A stretch of 64,000 nt of DNA from CAWGUU01 sp963825765 (GTDB lineage Bacteria > Actinomycetota > Acidimicrobiia > Acidimicrobiales > AC-14). Under the pieces are notes generated by a model. That model did no database searches. It saw nothing but the letters and a program-made list of their open reading frames with translations, and had not been told where the DNA came from. Each line of letters starts with the position of its first letter. Positions within the stretch are counted from its first letter, which is position 1. The stretch lies in assembly GCA_963825765.1 (NCBI GenBank), contig CAWGUU010000024.1, forward strand, positions 38,462 through 102,461, written 5' to 3'. Positions 34,047 to 42,956 of the stretch are shown here, in pieces. Made by a program: the position numbers and the translations under genes.

Positions 34047-34624
34047 CACGGCTCGATCCGGGACCGGCCGTCGTCGACCAGGGTCACGCCAGGGATCCCC
34101 GACTCGATCCGGTCGAGCCGTCGGCGGTAGTCCTCCGTGTCGATGTCATGGGCCCACATCACCAGAGCGTCCTCGTTGGTCTCGATGTAGTAGTTCTTGC
34201 GGATGCCGGCGGGTACGAAGCCAAACTTCCTGTAGAGCTCCTGGGCGGGCACGTTGCCGACGCGGACCTCGAGGGTCAATCCCACCACACCGCGGGCGAT
34301 GGCGTCCCGGGCGAGCGCCAGCATGAGCCTGCTCCCGAGCTTGGTGCGGTGCCAGGCGGGGTCGACCGCCAGGGTGGTGATGTGGCCGTCGTCGACGCTC
34401 ACCATGAGCCCCCCGTAGCCCACGACCACGCCGGCGATCCGGGCCACGTAGTAGGCCCGGCTGCTGCGAAGGGCCAGCTCGCTCATGAACAGTCCCAACG
34501 ACCAGGGCCTCGGGTACACCTGGGACTCGATCCGCAGCACCGACCGCAGGTGGCGCCGCCGCATCGGCACCAGGTGCACGACCAGCTCCGCCGACTCGCC
34601 CTCTCGGCTGGGCGCCTGCACCAT
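34046..34624 (-). CDS. rimI: ribosomal protein S18-alanine N-acetyltransferase-like GNAT
   Basis: A 192-residue GNAT acetyltransferase. The start at 34624 is chosen because it begins the fold and has GGGAG upstream. Motifs are LVPMRRRHLRSVLRIESQVYPRPWSLGLF, HITTLAVDPAWHRTKLGSRLML (acetyl-CoA loop) and LEVRVGNVPAQELYRKFGFVPAGIRKNYY, typical of RimI. RimI acetylates the N terminus of S18. Its place between tsaB and tsaD is the common bacterial arrangement. Confidence 0.9.
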   Translation of the reverse strand: MVQAPSREGESAELVVHLVPMRRRHLRSVLRIESQVYPRPWSLGLFMSELALRSSRAYYVARIAGVVVGYGGLMVSVDDGHITTLAVDPAWHRTKLGSRLMLALARDAIARGVVGLTLEVRVGNVPAQELYRKFGFVPAGIRKNYYIETNEDALVMWAHDIDTEDYRRRLDRIESGIPGVTLVDDGRSRIEP

Positions 34625-34661
34625 CAGGTGCGCGCTCCCGTGCGTTTCGGCGCAAGGGGCC

Positions 34662-35366
34662 TCACCGCGAAACGCCCTCTCGGCGCTCCCAGGTGATCTC
34701 GGCGTCGCTGCGCCGAAGGTAGAGGGGCTGCAGCTCGGCGGCGGGGACGAACTGCTCCCGTATCGCCCGGGGGTGGGCCAGCTCGACCAGCGAGGACGCC
34801 GACGGGTAGGCGTTGTCGACGTCGGCCACCTCGCTGCGGGCCACCTCCCCCAGGATCTCCTGGTAGCGCACCGCCCCGTCGCCGACGAGCAGGCAGTCGT
34901 CACCCCGGGCCAGGAGCTCCGACGCCAGGTCGTCGGCGGTACCGAGCTGGTAGGCCGACAGCCGCTGAACCCCGCCGGGCACCTGCCGGTAGAACGCGTA
35001 GAACAGCTCTCCCCGCCGGGCGTCGATCACGGTGACGATCAGCCGGTTGCTGTACCGAACGGGGAGGGCCAGCAGGTCGAGGCTGGCGACGCCCACGGTG
35101 GGGATGCGCAGCGCCAGGGCCATGGCCTTGGCCGTCGCCACGCCCACCCGCAGCCCGCTGAACAGGCCCGGGCCCACGTCGACGGCGATGGCGGAGATCT
35201 CGGACAGGTCGATCCTCGCCTGCCGGCACACGAACTCGATGGCGGGCACGAGGGTCTCCACGTGCCGGCGGCCCTTGGCAGCGTGGAACGAGGCCAGCAC
35301 CCCTTCGTGGCCACCGATGGCGCAGCCGACCTGGAGGGTGGCGGTTTCTATGCCGAGGATCAGCAT
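34662..35366 (-). CDS. tsaB: t6A biosynthesis scaffold protein
   Basis: A 234-residue ASKHA-fold paralogue of TsaD. MLILGIETATLQVGCAIGG opens it, and ISAIAVDVGPGLFSGLRVGVATAKAMALAL is the hallmark stretch. It lacks the metal-binding His pair of TsaD and acts as its partner. The ATG overlaps the tsaE stop by one base (TGATG), so the two are coupled. The start gives the usual length. Confidence 0.93.
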   Translation of the reverse strand: MLILGIETATLQVGCAIGGHEGVLASFHAAKGRRHVETLVPAIEFVCRQARIDLSEISAIAVDVGPGLFSGLRVGVATAKAMALALRIPTVGVASLDLLALPVRYSNRLIVTVIDARRGELFYAFYRQVPGGVQRLSAYQLGTADDLASELLARGDDCLLVGDGAVRYQEILGEVARSEVADVDNAYPSASSLVELAHPRAIREQFVPAAELQPLYLRRSDAEITWERREGVSR

Positions 35367-35869
35367 CAGGCGGAGCCCGCCGTCGCACCGTCGGTCCACG
35401 GCGCCACCGCCCGGCGCAGCGCCGCGGTCCGGGCCGGCCACCGCGGTCCCACCGTCCGGAACGCGAGCCGGCGCTCGTTGTCGTCGTCCTCGTCGGCGGT
35501 GAGCCTCACCTCCAGGAAGTCTGCGGGCAGGGCCGGCGCGACGACGTCGCCCCACTCGATCACCGTCACGCCGCCCTCGTCGAGGAGCTCGGTGACCCCA
35601 AGGTCGTGCAGCTCCTGCAGGTGGTCGAGGCGGTACACGTCGAGGTGGAGCAGCGTCAACCGACCGGTGTAGGGCCGGGCCAGCACGAACGCCGGGCTGG
35701 TGACCTGGTCGATCACCCCGAGGCCCCGGGCCAGCCCCTGCACGAATGCAGTCTTGCCCGTCCCGAGGTCGCCGGCCAGCAGTATCAGGTCGCCGGGCGC
35801 GGTCAGCGGCGCCAGCTCGGCGGCCAGGGCGCGTGTGTCCTCGACGGAGGTGGTGCGGGCGGTGATCAC
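35366..35869 (-). CDS. tsaE: t6A biosynthesis ATPase
   Basis: A 167-residue P-loop ATPase with GDLGTGKTAFVQGLARGLG, TSPAFVLARPY, LLHLDVYRLD and VTVIEWGD, the signature series of the family. It resets the TsaBD complex after each t6A cycle. The GTG start lies 7 bp from the uracil-DNA glycosylase stop. The C terminus is slightly longer and Ala/Arg-rich. Confidence 0.94.
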   Translation of the reverse strand: MITARTTSVEDTRALAAELAPLTAPGDLILLAGDLGTGKTAFVQGLARGLGVIDQVTSPAFVLARPYTGRLTLLHLDVYRLDHLQELHDLGVTELLDEGGVTVIEWGDVVAPALPADFLEVRLTADEDDDNERRLAFRTVGPRWPARTAALRRAVAPWTDGATAGSA

Positions 35870-35876
35870 TGTCAGG

Positions 35877-36452
35877 TCACCCAGCCAGCTGCGGCGCCGG
35901 CGCCGGGAGGTGCTGCTTGGCCCGGACGAGATCGGCCCGCATCTGGGCCGCCGCCTCCCCGCCGCTGCGGAGCACGGCGGCCGGGTGGTAGGTGGGGATG
36001 AGCACGCCGGTCCGGTACGGGTACGCCTTGCCGCGGACGCGGGTGATGCCCTCGGAGGTCGACAGGAGGAGCCTGGTGGCGAAGTTGCCGAGCGTGACGA
36101 CGACCGTCGGGCCCACCAGCTCCAGCTGCGACTCCAGGTACGGCCGGCAGGCCTCGATCTCGTCCGGCAGGGGATCGCGGTTTCCCGGAGGTCGGCACTT
36201 CACCACGTTGCACACGTAGAAGTCGGCTCGGGTGAGGGCGGTCTCCTCGAACACCAACCGGTCGAGGAACTTTCCCGACCTGCCCACGAACGGCTCACCG
36301 ACACGGTCCTCCTGCTCCCCTGGTCCCTCCCCGACGAACACCAGGTCGGCGGTGGGGTTGCCCACACCGAAGACGACCTGGGTGCGCCCACCGGCCAGCC
36401 GGCACCGGGTGCAGGCCAGCGCCTCCCGCTCCACGTCAGCGAGGGTGAGCAT
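35877..36452 (-). CDS. family 4 uracil-DNA glycosylase, iron-sulfur type
   Basis: A 191-residue enzyme that removes uracil from DNA. Four cysteines, C14, C17, C86 and C102, are placed as the [4Fe-4S] ligands of family 4. Motif GEGPGEQED at 41-49 is the active-site loop, and PTYHPAAVLRS is the second motif. The start at 36452 begins the fold; a longer frame is upstream but low complexity. It sits between alr and the t6A genes with no obvious functional link. Confidence 0.9.
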   Translation of the reverse strand: MLTLADVEREALACTRCRLAGGRTQVVFGVGNPTADLVFVGEGPGEQEDRVGEPFVGRSGKFLDRLVFEETALTRADFYVCNVVKCRPPGNRDPLPDEIEACRPYLESQLELVGPTVVVTLGNFATRLLLSTSEGITRVRGKAYPYRTGVLIPTYHPAAVLRSGGEAAAQMRADLVRAKQHLPAPAPQLAG

Positions 36453-36495
36453 CACCGACAGATGGTATCGCCCGCCCCCAGAATCCAGACTCTCG

Positions 36496-37617
36496 TCAGA
36501 CGTAGACACGGGGAACGCGCGGCCCGATGCCGCACAGCACCTCGTAGGCGATCGTGCCCACCCGTCCCGCCCATTCCCACGCGCCAACCGACTCCCCGGC
36601 GGCGTCACCCAGGAGAACGACCTCGTCGCCGGGAGCGACGGTCGTGTCGTCGCCGCAGTCCACGAGAACCTGGTCCATGGTCACGGCCCCGGCGATGCGG
36701 CGTCGGCGGCCGCCCAGGAGCACCTCGCCCCCGGTCTCGCCGAGCCGCCACGGCACCCCGTCGGCGTATCCGATGGGCACGACGGCGACGGTGGTACGGC
36801 CGTCGGCCCGGTACCGGAGCCCGTAGGACATGCCCTCGCCGTCGGCGACCTGCCTGACGAACGAAACCCGGGCTTTCAGCGCCAGCGCCGGCCGGAGGTC
36901 GGCCCGACCGGCGAGCGCGGGGCTGGGAGCGACGCCGTAGACGGCCAGCCCGCACCGCACCAGGTCGTGGCGGGCGGTGGGAAAGGAGAGGGTGGCGGCC
37001 GAGTTGCTGGCGTGCACGATCGGGGGCCTCAACCCGTGCCCGGCCAGCTCGCCGAGCACCGATTCGAACCGTTCGTGCTGCACGCCGGTGAACGTGTCGG
37101 CAGGGTCGTCGGCGACGGCGAAGTGAGTCCAGACCCCCTCCAGTGAAAGCTCCGGCCGCTCCTCCACCGTCAGCGCCAGCTTCACCGTGTCGCCCGGCGC
37201 CGTGCCCACCCGGTGCATCCCCGTGTCGACCTTGACGTGCACCTGGAGCGGACGGCCCGTGCCGCCGGCCGCGGCGGCCGCGGCGGCGGCCGCCACGCCC
37301 TCCTCGGTGTACAGGGTCGGCGTGAGCCCGAAGGCGACGACGTCGGCCATGGCGTCGGGCGGAGGTTCGGACAACTGCAGCACCGGCGCGTCGATCCCCG
37401 CGTCTCGCAGCTCGGCGCCCTCGTCCACCAGCGCCACCGCCAGCCACGATGCTCCCGCTTCGAGTGCGGCCCGGGCGACGGGTACCGCTCCGTGGCCGTA
37501 GGCCGAGGCCTTCACGACGACGCACAGCCGGGCGGGCGAGGCCAGCGAGCGCAGGAGGTCGACGTTGTGGCGGATGTTCGCCAGGTCGACCTCGGCCCAC
37601 GCCGGCCGGTCCGCCAC
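36496..37617 (-). CDS. alr: alanine racemase
   Basis: A 373-residue PLP enzyme that makes D-alanine for peptidoglycan. The PLP lysine is K36 in VVVKASAYGHG (Ser in place of the more common Asn). EGVWTHFAVAD, VHASNSAATLSF, VRCGLAVYG and GMSYGLRYRA with the catalytic Tyr follow. VPIGYADGVPW and AGAVTMDQ also match. The start is GTG. It follows the CBS protein by 4 bp, in a housekeeping run. Confidence 0.94.
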   Translation of the reverse strand: MADRPAWAEVDLANIRHNVDLLRSLASPARLCVVVKASAYGHGAVPVARAALEAGASWLAVALVDEGAELRDAGIDAPVLQLSEPPPDAMADVVAFGLTPTLYTEEGVAAAAAAAAAGGTGRPLQVHVKVDTGMHRVGTAPGDTVKLALTVEERPELSLEGVWTHFAVADDPADTFTGVQHERFESVLGELAGHGLRPPIVHASNSAATLSFPTARHDLVRCGLAVYGVAPSPALAGRADLRPALALKARVSFVRQVADGEGMSYGLRYRADGRTTVAVVPIGYADGVPWRLGETGGEVLLGGRRRRIAGAVTMDQVLVDCGDDTTVAPGDEVVLLGDAAGESVGAWEWAGRVGTIAYEVLCGIGPRVPRVYV

Positions 37618-37621
37618 CGGG

Positions 37622-38095
37622 TCAGCCCGGGTCCGAGACGATCGCCCGCACCAGGTCGCCGCGGGCGATGATGCCGACCAGGACGCCGTCGCCGTCGACG
37701 ACCGGAAGCCGGGAGAGCTCCCTCTCGTGCATCACGGTGGCCACCGTCTCCAGCGTGTCGTCGGGACCGCACGTCGGCGGGTCGGCGTCCATCACCTCGC
37801 CGACCGTCGCACCCACCGCCTTTCGCAGCTCGGCCTCGAACCGGGAAACCTGCGACGGCAGCTCGATGTACGCCCCCAGCACCGAGATCACCGTCGGGAA
37901 GTGCAGCTTGCTGTCCTGCACGATCAGGTCGTCGTCCTCCAGCAGCCCGACCACCCGCCCGGTCTCGTCGACCACCGGCGACCCGCCGATCCCGCGCTCG
38001 GACAGGGCCTTGGCGGCGGCGTCGACGGAGTCGGAAGGCCGGAACGTGAGCACGTCGGTGGTCATCACCTGGCGGACGAGGGTGGTGCGGGGCAT
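37622..38095 (-). CDS. tandem CBS-domain protein
   Basis: A 157-residue protein made of two CBS domains: VRQVMTTDVLTFRPSDSVDAAAKALSERGIGGSPVVDETGRVVGLL and VGEVMDADPPTCGPDDTLETVATVMHERELSRLPVVDGDGVLVGIIARGDL. CBS pairs bind adenosyl nucleotides and usually regulate something else. Its first 31 bases overlap the end of the nnrDE gene in another frame, so it is probably coupled to it. The ligand and target are unknown. Confidence 0.88.
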   Translation of the reverse strand: MPRTTLVRQVMTTDVLTFRPSDSVDAAAKALSERGIGGSPVVDETGRVVGLLEDDDLIVQDSKLHFPTVISVLGAYIELPSQVSRFEAELRKAVGATVGEVMDADPPTCGPDDTLETVATVMHERELSRLPVVDGDGVLVGIIARGDLVRAIVSDPG

Positions 38096-39468
38096 GTGAT
38101 CTCCCGGTCGAGGACTTCCGGCAGGAGTTCGAGCAGGTCGCCCGCCACCAGGCCGTGGCGCCAGCCTAGGTGGCCGGCCCGGCCGTGGACGAAGGCGCCG
38201 GCGGCGGCCGCGTAGAGCCCTTCGAGCCCCTGGGCGAGGAACGCACCGATCACCCCGGCCAGCACGTCGCCAGTGCCGGCCGTCGCCAGCCTCGAGTCGC
38301 CGGCGTCGCTGATCAGCACCTCCCCATCGGGCGCGGCCACCACCGTCGTCGACCCCTTGAGCAGCACGGTGGCGCCTGTCGACGCGGCCAGATCGCGGAC
38401 CGCACCGATGCGATCGGCGCCCACCGCCGACCCGGTCAGGCGGGCGAACTCGCCCTCGTGAGGCGTGAGGACGGTGCTCGAGACACGATCGGCCAGCACC
38501 GCGGCCGCCTCTGCGGCGGTGCCCAGCGCGTAAAGGCCGTCGGCGTCGACCAGCGCCGGCACCGCCGGGACGGCGACGAGGAGCCGGCGCACGGCGGCCG
38601 CCGTCTCGTCCGACCGGCCCAGGCCCGGCCCGACGACGATGGCCCGCACTCGCCCGCTGTCGGCCACCACCATCGTGTCCCAGCCCTCGGCCGGGAGCGA
38701 ACGACCCACGACCTCGAGGAAGCGTGGGCCGAACGAGGGATGATCGGGAGCGACGCCCGGGATGCCCAGCCGCACCATCCCCGCCCCGGACCGCATGGCG
38801 GCACGAGACGCCAGGTGGGCGGCGCCCGTCATGCCCGGCGACCCGGCGACGACCCACACCGCCGACTTCCACTTGTGCGTCTCCGGCGGCCGCTCGGGCA
38901 GCCAGGCGGCCACGTCGGACGCCTCCACCAGGTGGATGCGGGCGGCGGACACGTCGAGGCCGATGTCGGCGACGGTCACCCGCCCGGCATGCTGCCGGCC
39001 CGGCGAGAGCAGCAGGCCGGGCTTCAGGGCGGCGAACGTCACGGTCCTGGCGGCGGTGACCGCGCCGTCGCCGGCCCTGCCGGTCAGGCCGTCGACGCCG
39101 GACGGTATGTCCACCGCCAGCACCGGCGCCGAGCCGGGATCCGGCGCCTGGTAGTCGCCCCGGAAGCCGGTGCCGTAGGCGGCGTCGACGACCAGATCGC
39201 AGGCGGGCAGTCGCGACGGCGGCCCGGCGGCGTCGAACACCTCGACCCTGACGCCTCGACGCCGGAGTCGGGCTGCCGCGGCCCTGCCGTCGGCACCGTT
39301 GTTACCCTTCCCGGCGACGACCACCACCCGCCGGCCGTACGTGCCGCCCATCTGCTCGACCGCAGCCCTGGCCACCGCTGCGCCGGCCCGTTCGATCAGC
39401 ACCTCGACCGGCTCGGGCGCCGCGCCGTCGATGGCCGCCATCTCCTCGGGGGTGACGACGGGACGCAT
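38065..39468 (-). CDS. nnrDE: bifunctional NAD(P)H-hydrate repair enzyme (epimerase plus dehydratase)
   Basis: A 467-residue fusion. The N-terminal YjeF/NAXE-like epimerase has VVVVAGKGNNGADGRAAAARL and VDIPSGVDG. The C-terminal ribokinase-like dehydratase has VVAGSPGMTGAAHLASRAAMRSGAG, VVGPGLGRSDETA, LTPHEGEFARL and the ATP-binding SRLATAGTGDVLAGVIGAFLAQG. It repairs damaged NADH and NADPH hydrates. The ATG lies 20 bp past the glmM stop. Confidence 0.93.
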   Translation of the reverse strand: MRPVVTPEEMAAIDGAAPEPVEVLIERAGAAVARAAVEQMGGTYGRRVVVVAGKGNNGADGRAAAARLRRRGVRVEVFDAAGPPSRLPACDLVVDAAYGTGFRGDYQAPDPGSAPVLAVDIPSGVDGLTGRAGDGAVTAARTVTFAALKPGLLLSPGRQHAGRVTVADIGLDVSAARIHLVEASDVAAWLPERPPETHKWKSAVWVVAGSPGMTGAAHLASRAAMRSGAGMVRLGIPGVAPDHPSFGPRFLEVVGRSLPAEGWDTMVVADSGRVRAIVVGPGLGRSDETAAAVRRLLVAVPAVPALVDADGLYALGTAAEAAAVLADRVSSTVLTPHEGEFARLTGSAVGADRIGAVRDLAASTGATVLLKGSTTVVAAPDGEVLISDAGDSRLATAGTGDVLAGVIGAFLAQGLEGLYAAAAGAFVHGRAGHLGWRHGLVAGDLLELLPEVLDREITCPAPPSSAR

Positions 39469-39488
39469 CGGACCAGCGTAGACAGCCT

Positions 39489-40832
39489 CTACCCGGCGCC
39501 CATGGCCTCCGTCACCGCCCGGCAGAGCGTCTCTCCCGCCGATTCGGCCTCGGCGTGGGTCGCGGCCTCCACCATCACCCGGATCACCGGTTCGGTCCCG
39601 CTGGCCCTGATCAGGACGCGCCCGCCGTCACCCAGCTCGTCCTTGACGGCGGCGATGGCTGCGGCCAAACCGTCGTCGTCGTCGACGGGCCTTCCCTCGG
39701 CCACCACCACGTTGCGCAACACCTGCGGCCGCCGGACCACCACCGACGCCAGCTCGGCCAGCGGGCGGCCGGTGCGGACCATCACGTCGAGCAGCTGCAG
39801 GCCGGTGCGCGTGCCGTCGCCCGTCGTGGCCTGGTCCCGGAAGATGACGTGGCCCGACTGCTCCCCGCCCAGCGACCAACCGCCCTTCTCCAGCGCCTCC
39901 AGCACGTAGCGGTCGCCGACATCGGTCTCCACCAGCTTCACGCCCGCCGCCGCCATGGCCTGGCGGAAACCGAGGTTCGCCATCACCGTGACGACCACCG
40001 TGTCGTCGGGCAGCCGTCCCCGCGCCTTGCGGTCGAGGGCACAAATGGCGATCAGCTGGTCGCCGTCGACCAGCTCGCCGCCGGCATCGACGGCCAGCAC
40101 CCGGTCGGCGTCCCCGTCAAAGGCCAACCCGACGTCGGCCCGTCGGGCCACGACCTCGGCCTGTAGCGCCTCGGGGTAGGTGGACCCGGCCCCCTCGTTG
40201 ATGTTGAATCCGTCGGGCAGGTCGTGGATCACGTGGACGGTGGCCCCCAGACGCCGGAACACCGCGGGCGCCACCTCGTAGGCGGCCCCGTGGGCGCAGT
40301 CGAGGACGACGGTCAGCCCGGACAGGGCCGCCTCGGGCAGGCTGTCCACGAGGGCGTCGGTGTAGCGCAGGCCCTCCTCCGGAACGGTCCGCACGCTCCC
40401 GACCGGCGCGTCGTCGGGCGCGGTGGGCCCGGACCGCACGATCCCGTCCAGCTCGGACTCCAGCCGGGCCTCAGCCGGGTCGTCGAGCTTGCGCCCGCCG
40501 GCGGCGAAGAACTTGACCCCGTTGTCGGTGTACCGGTTGTGCGACGCCGAGATCACCGCCCCTGGGCGGTCGTCGGCAGCCGAGAGCCACGCCACGCCTG
40601 GCGTCGGCAGGACGCCCACGTCGATCACGTCGACCCCTTCGGCGGTCAGCCCGGCGGTCAGCGCGGCCTGCACCATGGGACCGGAGACCCGGGTGTCGCG
40701 TCCCACCAGGAACGACGAACCGGGCTCGGCCAGCACCCGCCCGGCGGCCCGACCCAGGGCGAGCAAGAGCTCGGGCGTGAGATCGCGGTTGGCGACGCCC
40801 CGAACGCCATCCGTGCCGAAACGAAGCGTCAC
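39489..40832 (-). CDS. glmM: phosphoglucosamine mutase
   Basis: A 447-residue enzyme that converts glucosamine-6-phosphate to glucosamine-1-phosphate for cell-wall precursors. LRFGTDGVRGVANRDLTPE opens it. The phosphoserine loop is AVISASHNRYTDNGVKFF, the metal loop is GLAFDGDADRVLAVD, the sugar loop is GGEQSGHVIF, and RASGTEPVIRVMVEA is the phosphate-binding end. The start is GTG, 11 bp from rpsI. The order rpsI-glmM is typical of actinobacteria. Confidence 0.95.
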   Translation of the reverse strand: MTLRFGTDGVRGVANRDLTPELLLALGRAAGRVLAEPGSSFLVGRDTRVSGPMVQAALTAGLTAEGVDVIDVGVLPTPGVAWLSAADDRPGAVISASHNRYTDNGVKFFAAGGRKLDDPAEARLESELDGIVRSGPTAPDDAPVGSVRTVPEEGLRYTDALVDSLPEAALSGLTVVLDCAHGAAYEVAPAVFRRLGATVHVIHDLPDGFNINEGAGSTYPEALQAEVVARRADVGLAFDGDADRVLAVDAGGELVDGDQLIAICALDRKARGRLPDDTVVVTVMANLGFRQAMAAAGVKLVETDVGDRYVLEALEKGGWSLGGEQSGHVIFRDQATTGDGTRTGLQLLDVMVRTGRPLAELASVVVRRPQVLRNVVVAEGRPVDDDDGLAAAIAAVKDELGDGGRVLIRASGTEPVIRVMVEAATHAEAESAGETLCRAVTEAMGAG

Positions 40833-40843
40833 GGTGTGACGGC

Positions 40844-41236
40844 TCAGCGCTTGGAGTACTGAGGAGCCTTCCGGGCCTTCTTCAGGCCGTACTTCTTGCT
40901 CTCCTTCTCGCGGGCGTCGCGGGTGAGGAACCCTGCCTTCTTGAGCGACGCCCTGAGCTCCTCGTCCAGCCCGACCAGGCCACGGGCGATGCCCAGCCGC
41001 AGGGCGCCGGCCTGCCCGGTGGGGCCGCCGCCGTCGAGGGTGGCGTCCACGTCGTACACGTCGGCGGTGGTGGTGAGCCGCAGAGGCTCGGTGACGACCA
41101 TCCGGTGCGTCTCCGACGGGAAGTAGTTCTCCAGCGACCGCTTGTTCACGGTGATGACGCCGGTGCCGGTTCGCAACCGGACGCGGGCGACGGCCCGCTT
41201 GCGGCGGCCGGTCGCCTGGATGAGGGGTTTGGGCAC
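40844..41236 (-). CDS. rpsI: 30S ribosomal protein S9
   Basis: A 130-residue protein. ATGRRKRAVARVRLRTGTG, GGGPTGQAGALRLGIARGL, and the C-terminal basic tail ending APQYSKR that reaches the ribosomal P site are all present. The start is GTG. It follows rplM by 18 bp, the usual L13-S9 pair. Confidence 0.97.
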   Translation of the reverse strand: MPKPLIQATGRRKRAVARVRLRTGTGVITVNKRSLENYFPSETHRMVVTEPLRLTTTADVYDVDATLDGGGPTGQAGALRLGIARGLVGLDEELRASLKKAGFLTRDAREKESKKYGLKKARKAPQYSKR

Positions 41237-41254
41237 GGGTTTCTTCCTCCTGGC

Positions 41255-41713
41255 CTACGCGCCCTGCTGGCGGCTGGCGGTGTGGGCCAGCGGCCGCGGC
41301 TGCGGCATCTGGGCGGCGTGGGGGTGCTGGGGGCCGGCGTAGACCTTGAGCTTCTTGAGCATGCGTCGGCCGAGGGGGCCCTTGGGGAGCATGCCGCGGA
41401 CCGCGGCCCGCACCGCAGACTCGGGCGACTTGGCCATGATCTCGGTGTAGGTCCGCTGCTTGAGCCCGCCCGGGTAGCCCGAATGGCGGTAGGCGATCTT
41501 CTTGGCTTCCTTGCCGGCGGTGAGCACGACCTTGGAGGCGTTGATCACGATCACGTGGTCGCCGGTGTCGATGTGGGGGGCGAAGGTCGGCTTGTGCTTG
41601 CCCCGCAGCAGCCGGGCGACCTCGGACGACATGCGTCCGAGCACCAGCCCGTCGGCGTCGACGACGTGCCAGGCCCGCGTGACGTCAGACGGCTTGGGCG
41701 AAAACGTTGACAT
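41255..41713 (-). CDS. rplM: 50S ribosomal protein L13
   Basis: A 152-residue protein with WHVVDADGLVLGRMSSEVARLLRGKHKP, VIVINASKVVLTAGKEAKKIAYRHSGYPGGLK and RMLKKLKVYAGPQHPHAAQ. Normal length and features. It leads the L13-S9 pair, 21 bp after truA. Confidence 0.97.
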   Translation of the reverse strand: MSTFSPKPSDVTRAWHVVDADGLVLGRMSSEVARLLRGKHKPTFAPHIDTGDHVIVINASKVVLTAGKEAKKIAYRHSGYPGGLKQRTYTEIMAKSPESAVRAAVRGMLPKGPLGRRMLKKLKVYAGPQHPHAAQMPQPRPLAHTASRQQGA

Positions 41714-41734
41714 TCGTACGAGAGTAGCGTGCCT

Positions 41735-42514
41735 TCACCCGTCACCCGGAAGGGCCCGCTCTGGATAGGTGACCTCCCAGAGGCAGAGGCCGTGGGGCGG
41801 CGCGATGTGCCCGGCCTGGGACCGGTCACGGGCCCGCAGGATGCCCGCCATCTCGCCCGGCGGCCGGCGCCCCAGTCCCATCTCCACCATGGTGCCGACC
41901 ACCGACCGCACCATCTGGTGGCAGAACGAGCTCGACTCGACGTCGAACCGCAGGAGCCCGTCGCCCAGATCGAGCCACCGGGCGTCGACGACCCGGCGGA
42001 CCATGCAGGCGTCCGGCTGGCGACGGGGGACGCGACAGAACGACGAGAAGTCGTGCTCGCCGACGATCGGGTCGCAGCTCAGCCGCAGGTCGCCGAGCGA
42101 CAGCGGGCCCGACACGTGCCATGTGGTGCCGGCCAGGAACGGGTCGGGCACCTCGCGGTTGAGCACCGTGTAGCGGTACTTCCGGGTGCCGGCCCACCGG
42201 CGGGCGTCGAAGTCGGCCTCGGCCGCCTCCACCGATCGCACCACGATCGACGGCGCCAGCATCCCGTTGACGGATCGCTGCAGCTGCGCAGGATCGAAGC
42301 GCTCGGCGTCGGCGTCGAAGCTGACCACCTGCCCCCACGCGTGGACTCCGGCGTCGGTGCGTCCGGCCGTCACCAGCTTGACCTCGTGCCTCAGCGCCCG
42401 GGCAAGAGCGTCGCTGAGGGCGCCGGCGACGGTCGGAATTCCCTCCTGGGCCGCGAAGCCTCGGAACGGCGAGCCGTCATAGGCGACGACCATCCGTGCC
42501 CGCACGGTCTCCAT
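41735..42514 (-). CDS. truA: tRNA pseudouridine(38-40) synthase
   Basis: A 259-residue enzyme. VVAYDGSPFRGFAAQEGIPTVAGALSDAL starts it, and the catalytic Asp lies in TAGRTDAGVHAWGQVVSFD. FSSFCRVPRRQPDACMVRRV and FCHQMVRSVVGTMVEMG also match the family. It modifies the anticodon stem of many tRNAs. A strong hairpin separates it from rplQ. Confidence 0.94.
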   Translation of the reverse strand: METVRARMVVAYDGSPFRGFAAQEGIPTVAGALSDALARALRHEVKLVTAGRTDAGVHAWGQVVSFDADAERFDPAQLQRSVNGMLAPSIVVRSVEAAEADFDARRWAGTRKYRYTVLNREVPDPFLAGTTWHVSGPLSLGDLRLSCDPIVGEHDFSSFCRVPRRQPDACMVRRVVDARWLDLGDGLLRFDVESSSFCHQMVRSVVGTMVEMGLGRRPPGEMAGILRARDRSQAGHIAPPHGLCLWEVTYPERALPGDG

Positions 42515-42533
42515 CGTCAGGTTTGCTGCATCC

Positions 42534-42578
42534 GTAGCGCCCCAAATCGGGCCGGAATCAGCGAATTTGGGGCGCTAC
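42534..42578 (-). terminator. 14-bp stem hairpin between rplQ and truA
   Basis: Arms GTAGCGCCCCAAAT (42534-42547) and ATTTGGGGCGCTAC (42565-42578) are perfectly complementary around a 17-base loop. It lies 16 bases past the rplQ stop, at the end of the alpha operon. No T-run follows. It may end most transcripts of the ribosomal supercluster or act as an attenuator for truA. Confidence 0.7.
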
Positions 42579-42594
42579 GAGCGCACCAAATGGG

Positions 42595-42948
42595 TCAGAC
42601 CAGCTCGATGCGGGCCATAGGGGCGTTGTCGCCGTGGCGGGGGCCGAGCTTGAGTATCCGCAGGTAGCCGCCCTGGCGGTCCTCGTAGCGAGGACCGATC
42701 TCCGAGAACAGCTTGTGGGCCATGTCCTTGTCGCCGATGAAGGCGACGACCTGGCGCTGGCGGTGGACCCCACCCTTGCGGGCCTTGGTGATCATCTTCT
42801 CGGCGATCGGGCGCAGCGCCTTGGCCTTGGCCTCGGTGGTGACGAGCGCCTCGGCGGCGATGAGCGACGCCACCAGGTTGCCCATCATCAGGCGTTGGTG
42901 CGACGCGCTCCCGCCGAACCGGCGGCCCTTCTTCGGCTGGGCGGGCAT
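42595..42948 (-). CDS. rplQ: 50S ribosomal protein L17
   Basis: A 117-residue protein: RRFGGSASHQRLMMGNLVASLIAAEALVTTEAKAKALRPIAEKMIT, then FIGDKDMAHKLFSEIGPRYEDRQGGYLRILKLGPRHGDNAPMARIELV. A typical L17 at the end of the alpha operon, 8 bp after rpoA. Confidence 0.97.
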   Translation of the reverse strand: MPAQPKKGRRFGGSASHQRLMMGNLVASLIAAEALVTTEAKAKALRPIAEKMITKARKGGVHRQRQVVAFIGDKDMAHKLFSEIGPRYEDRQGGYLRILKLGPRHGDNAPMARIELV

Positions 42949-42956
42949 CGAGTGGC

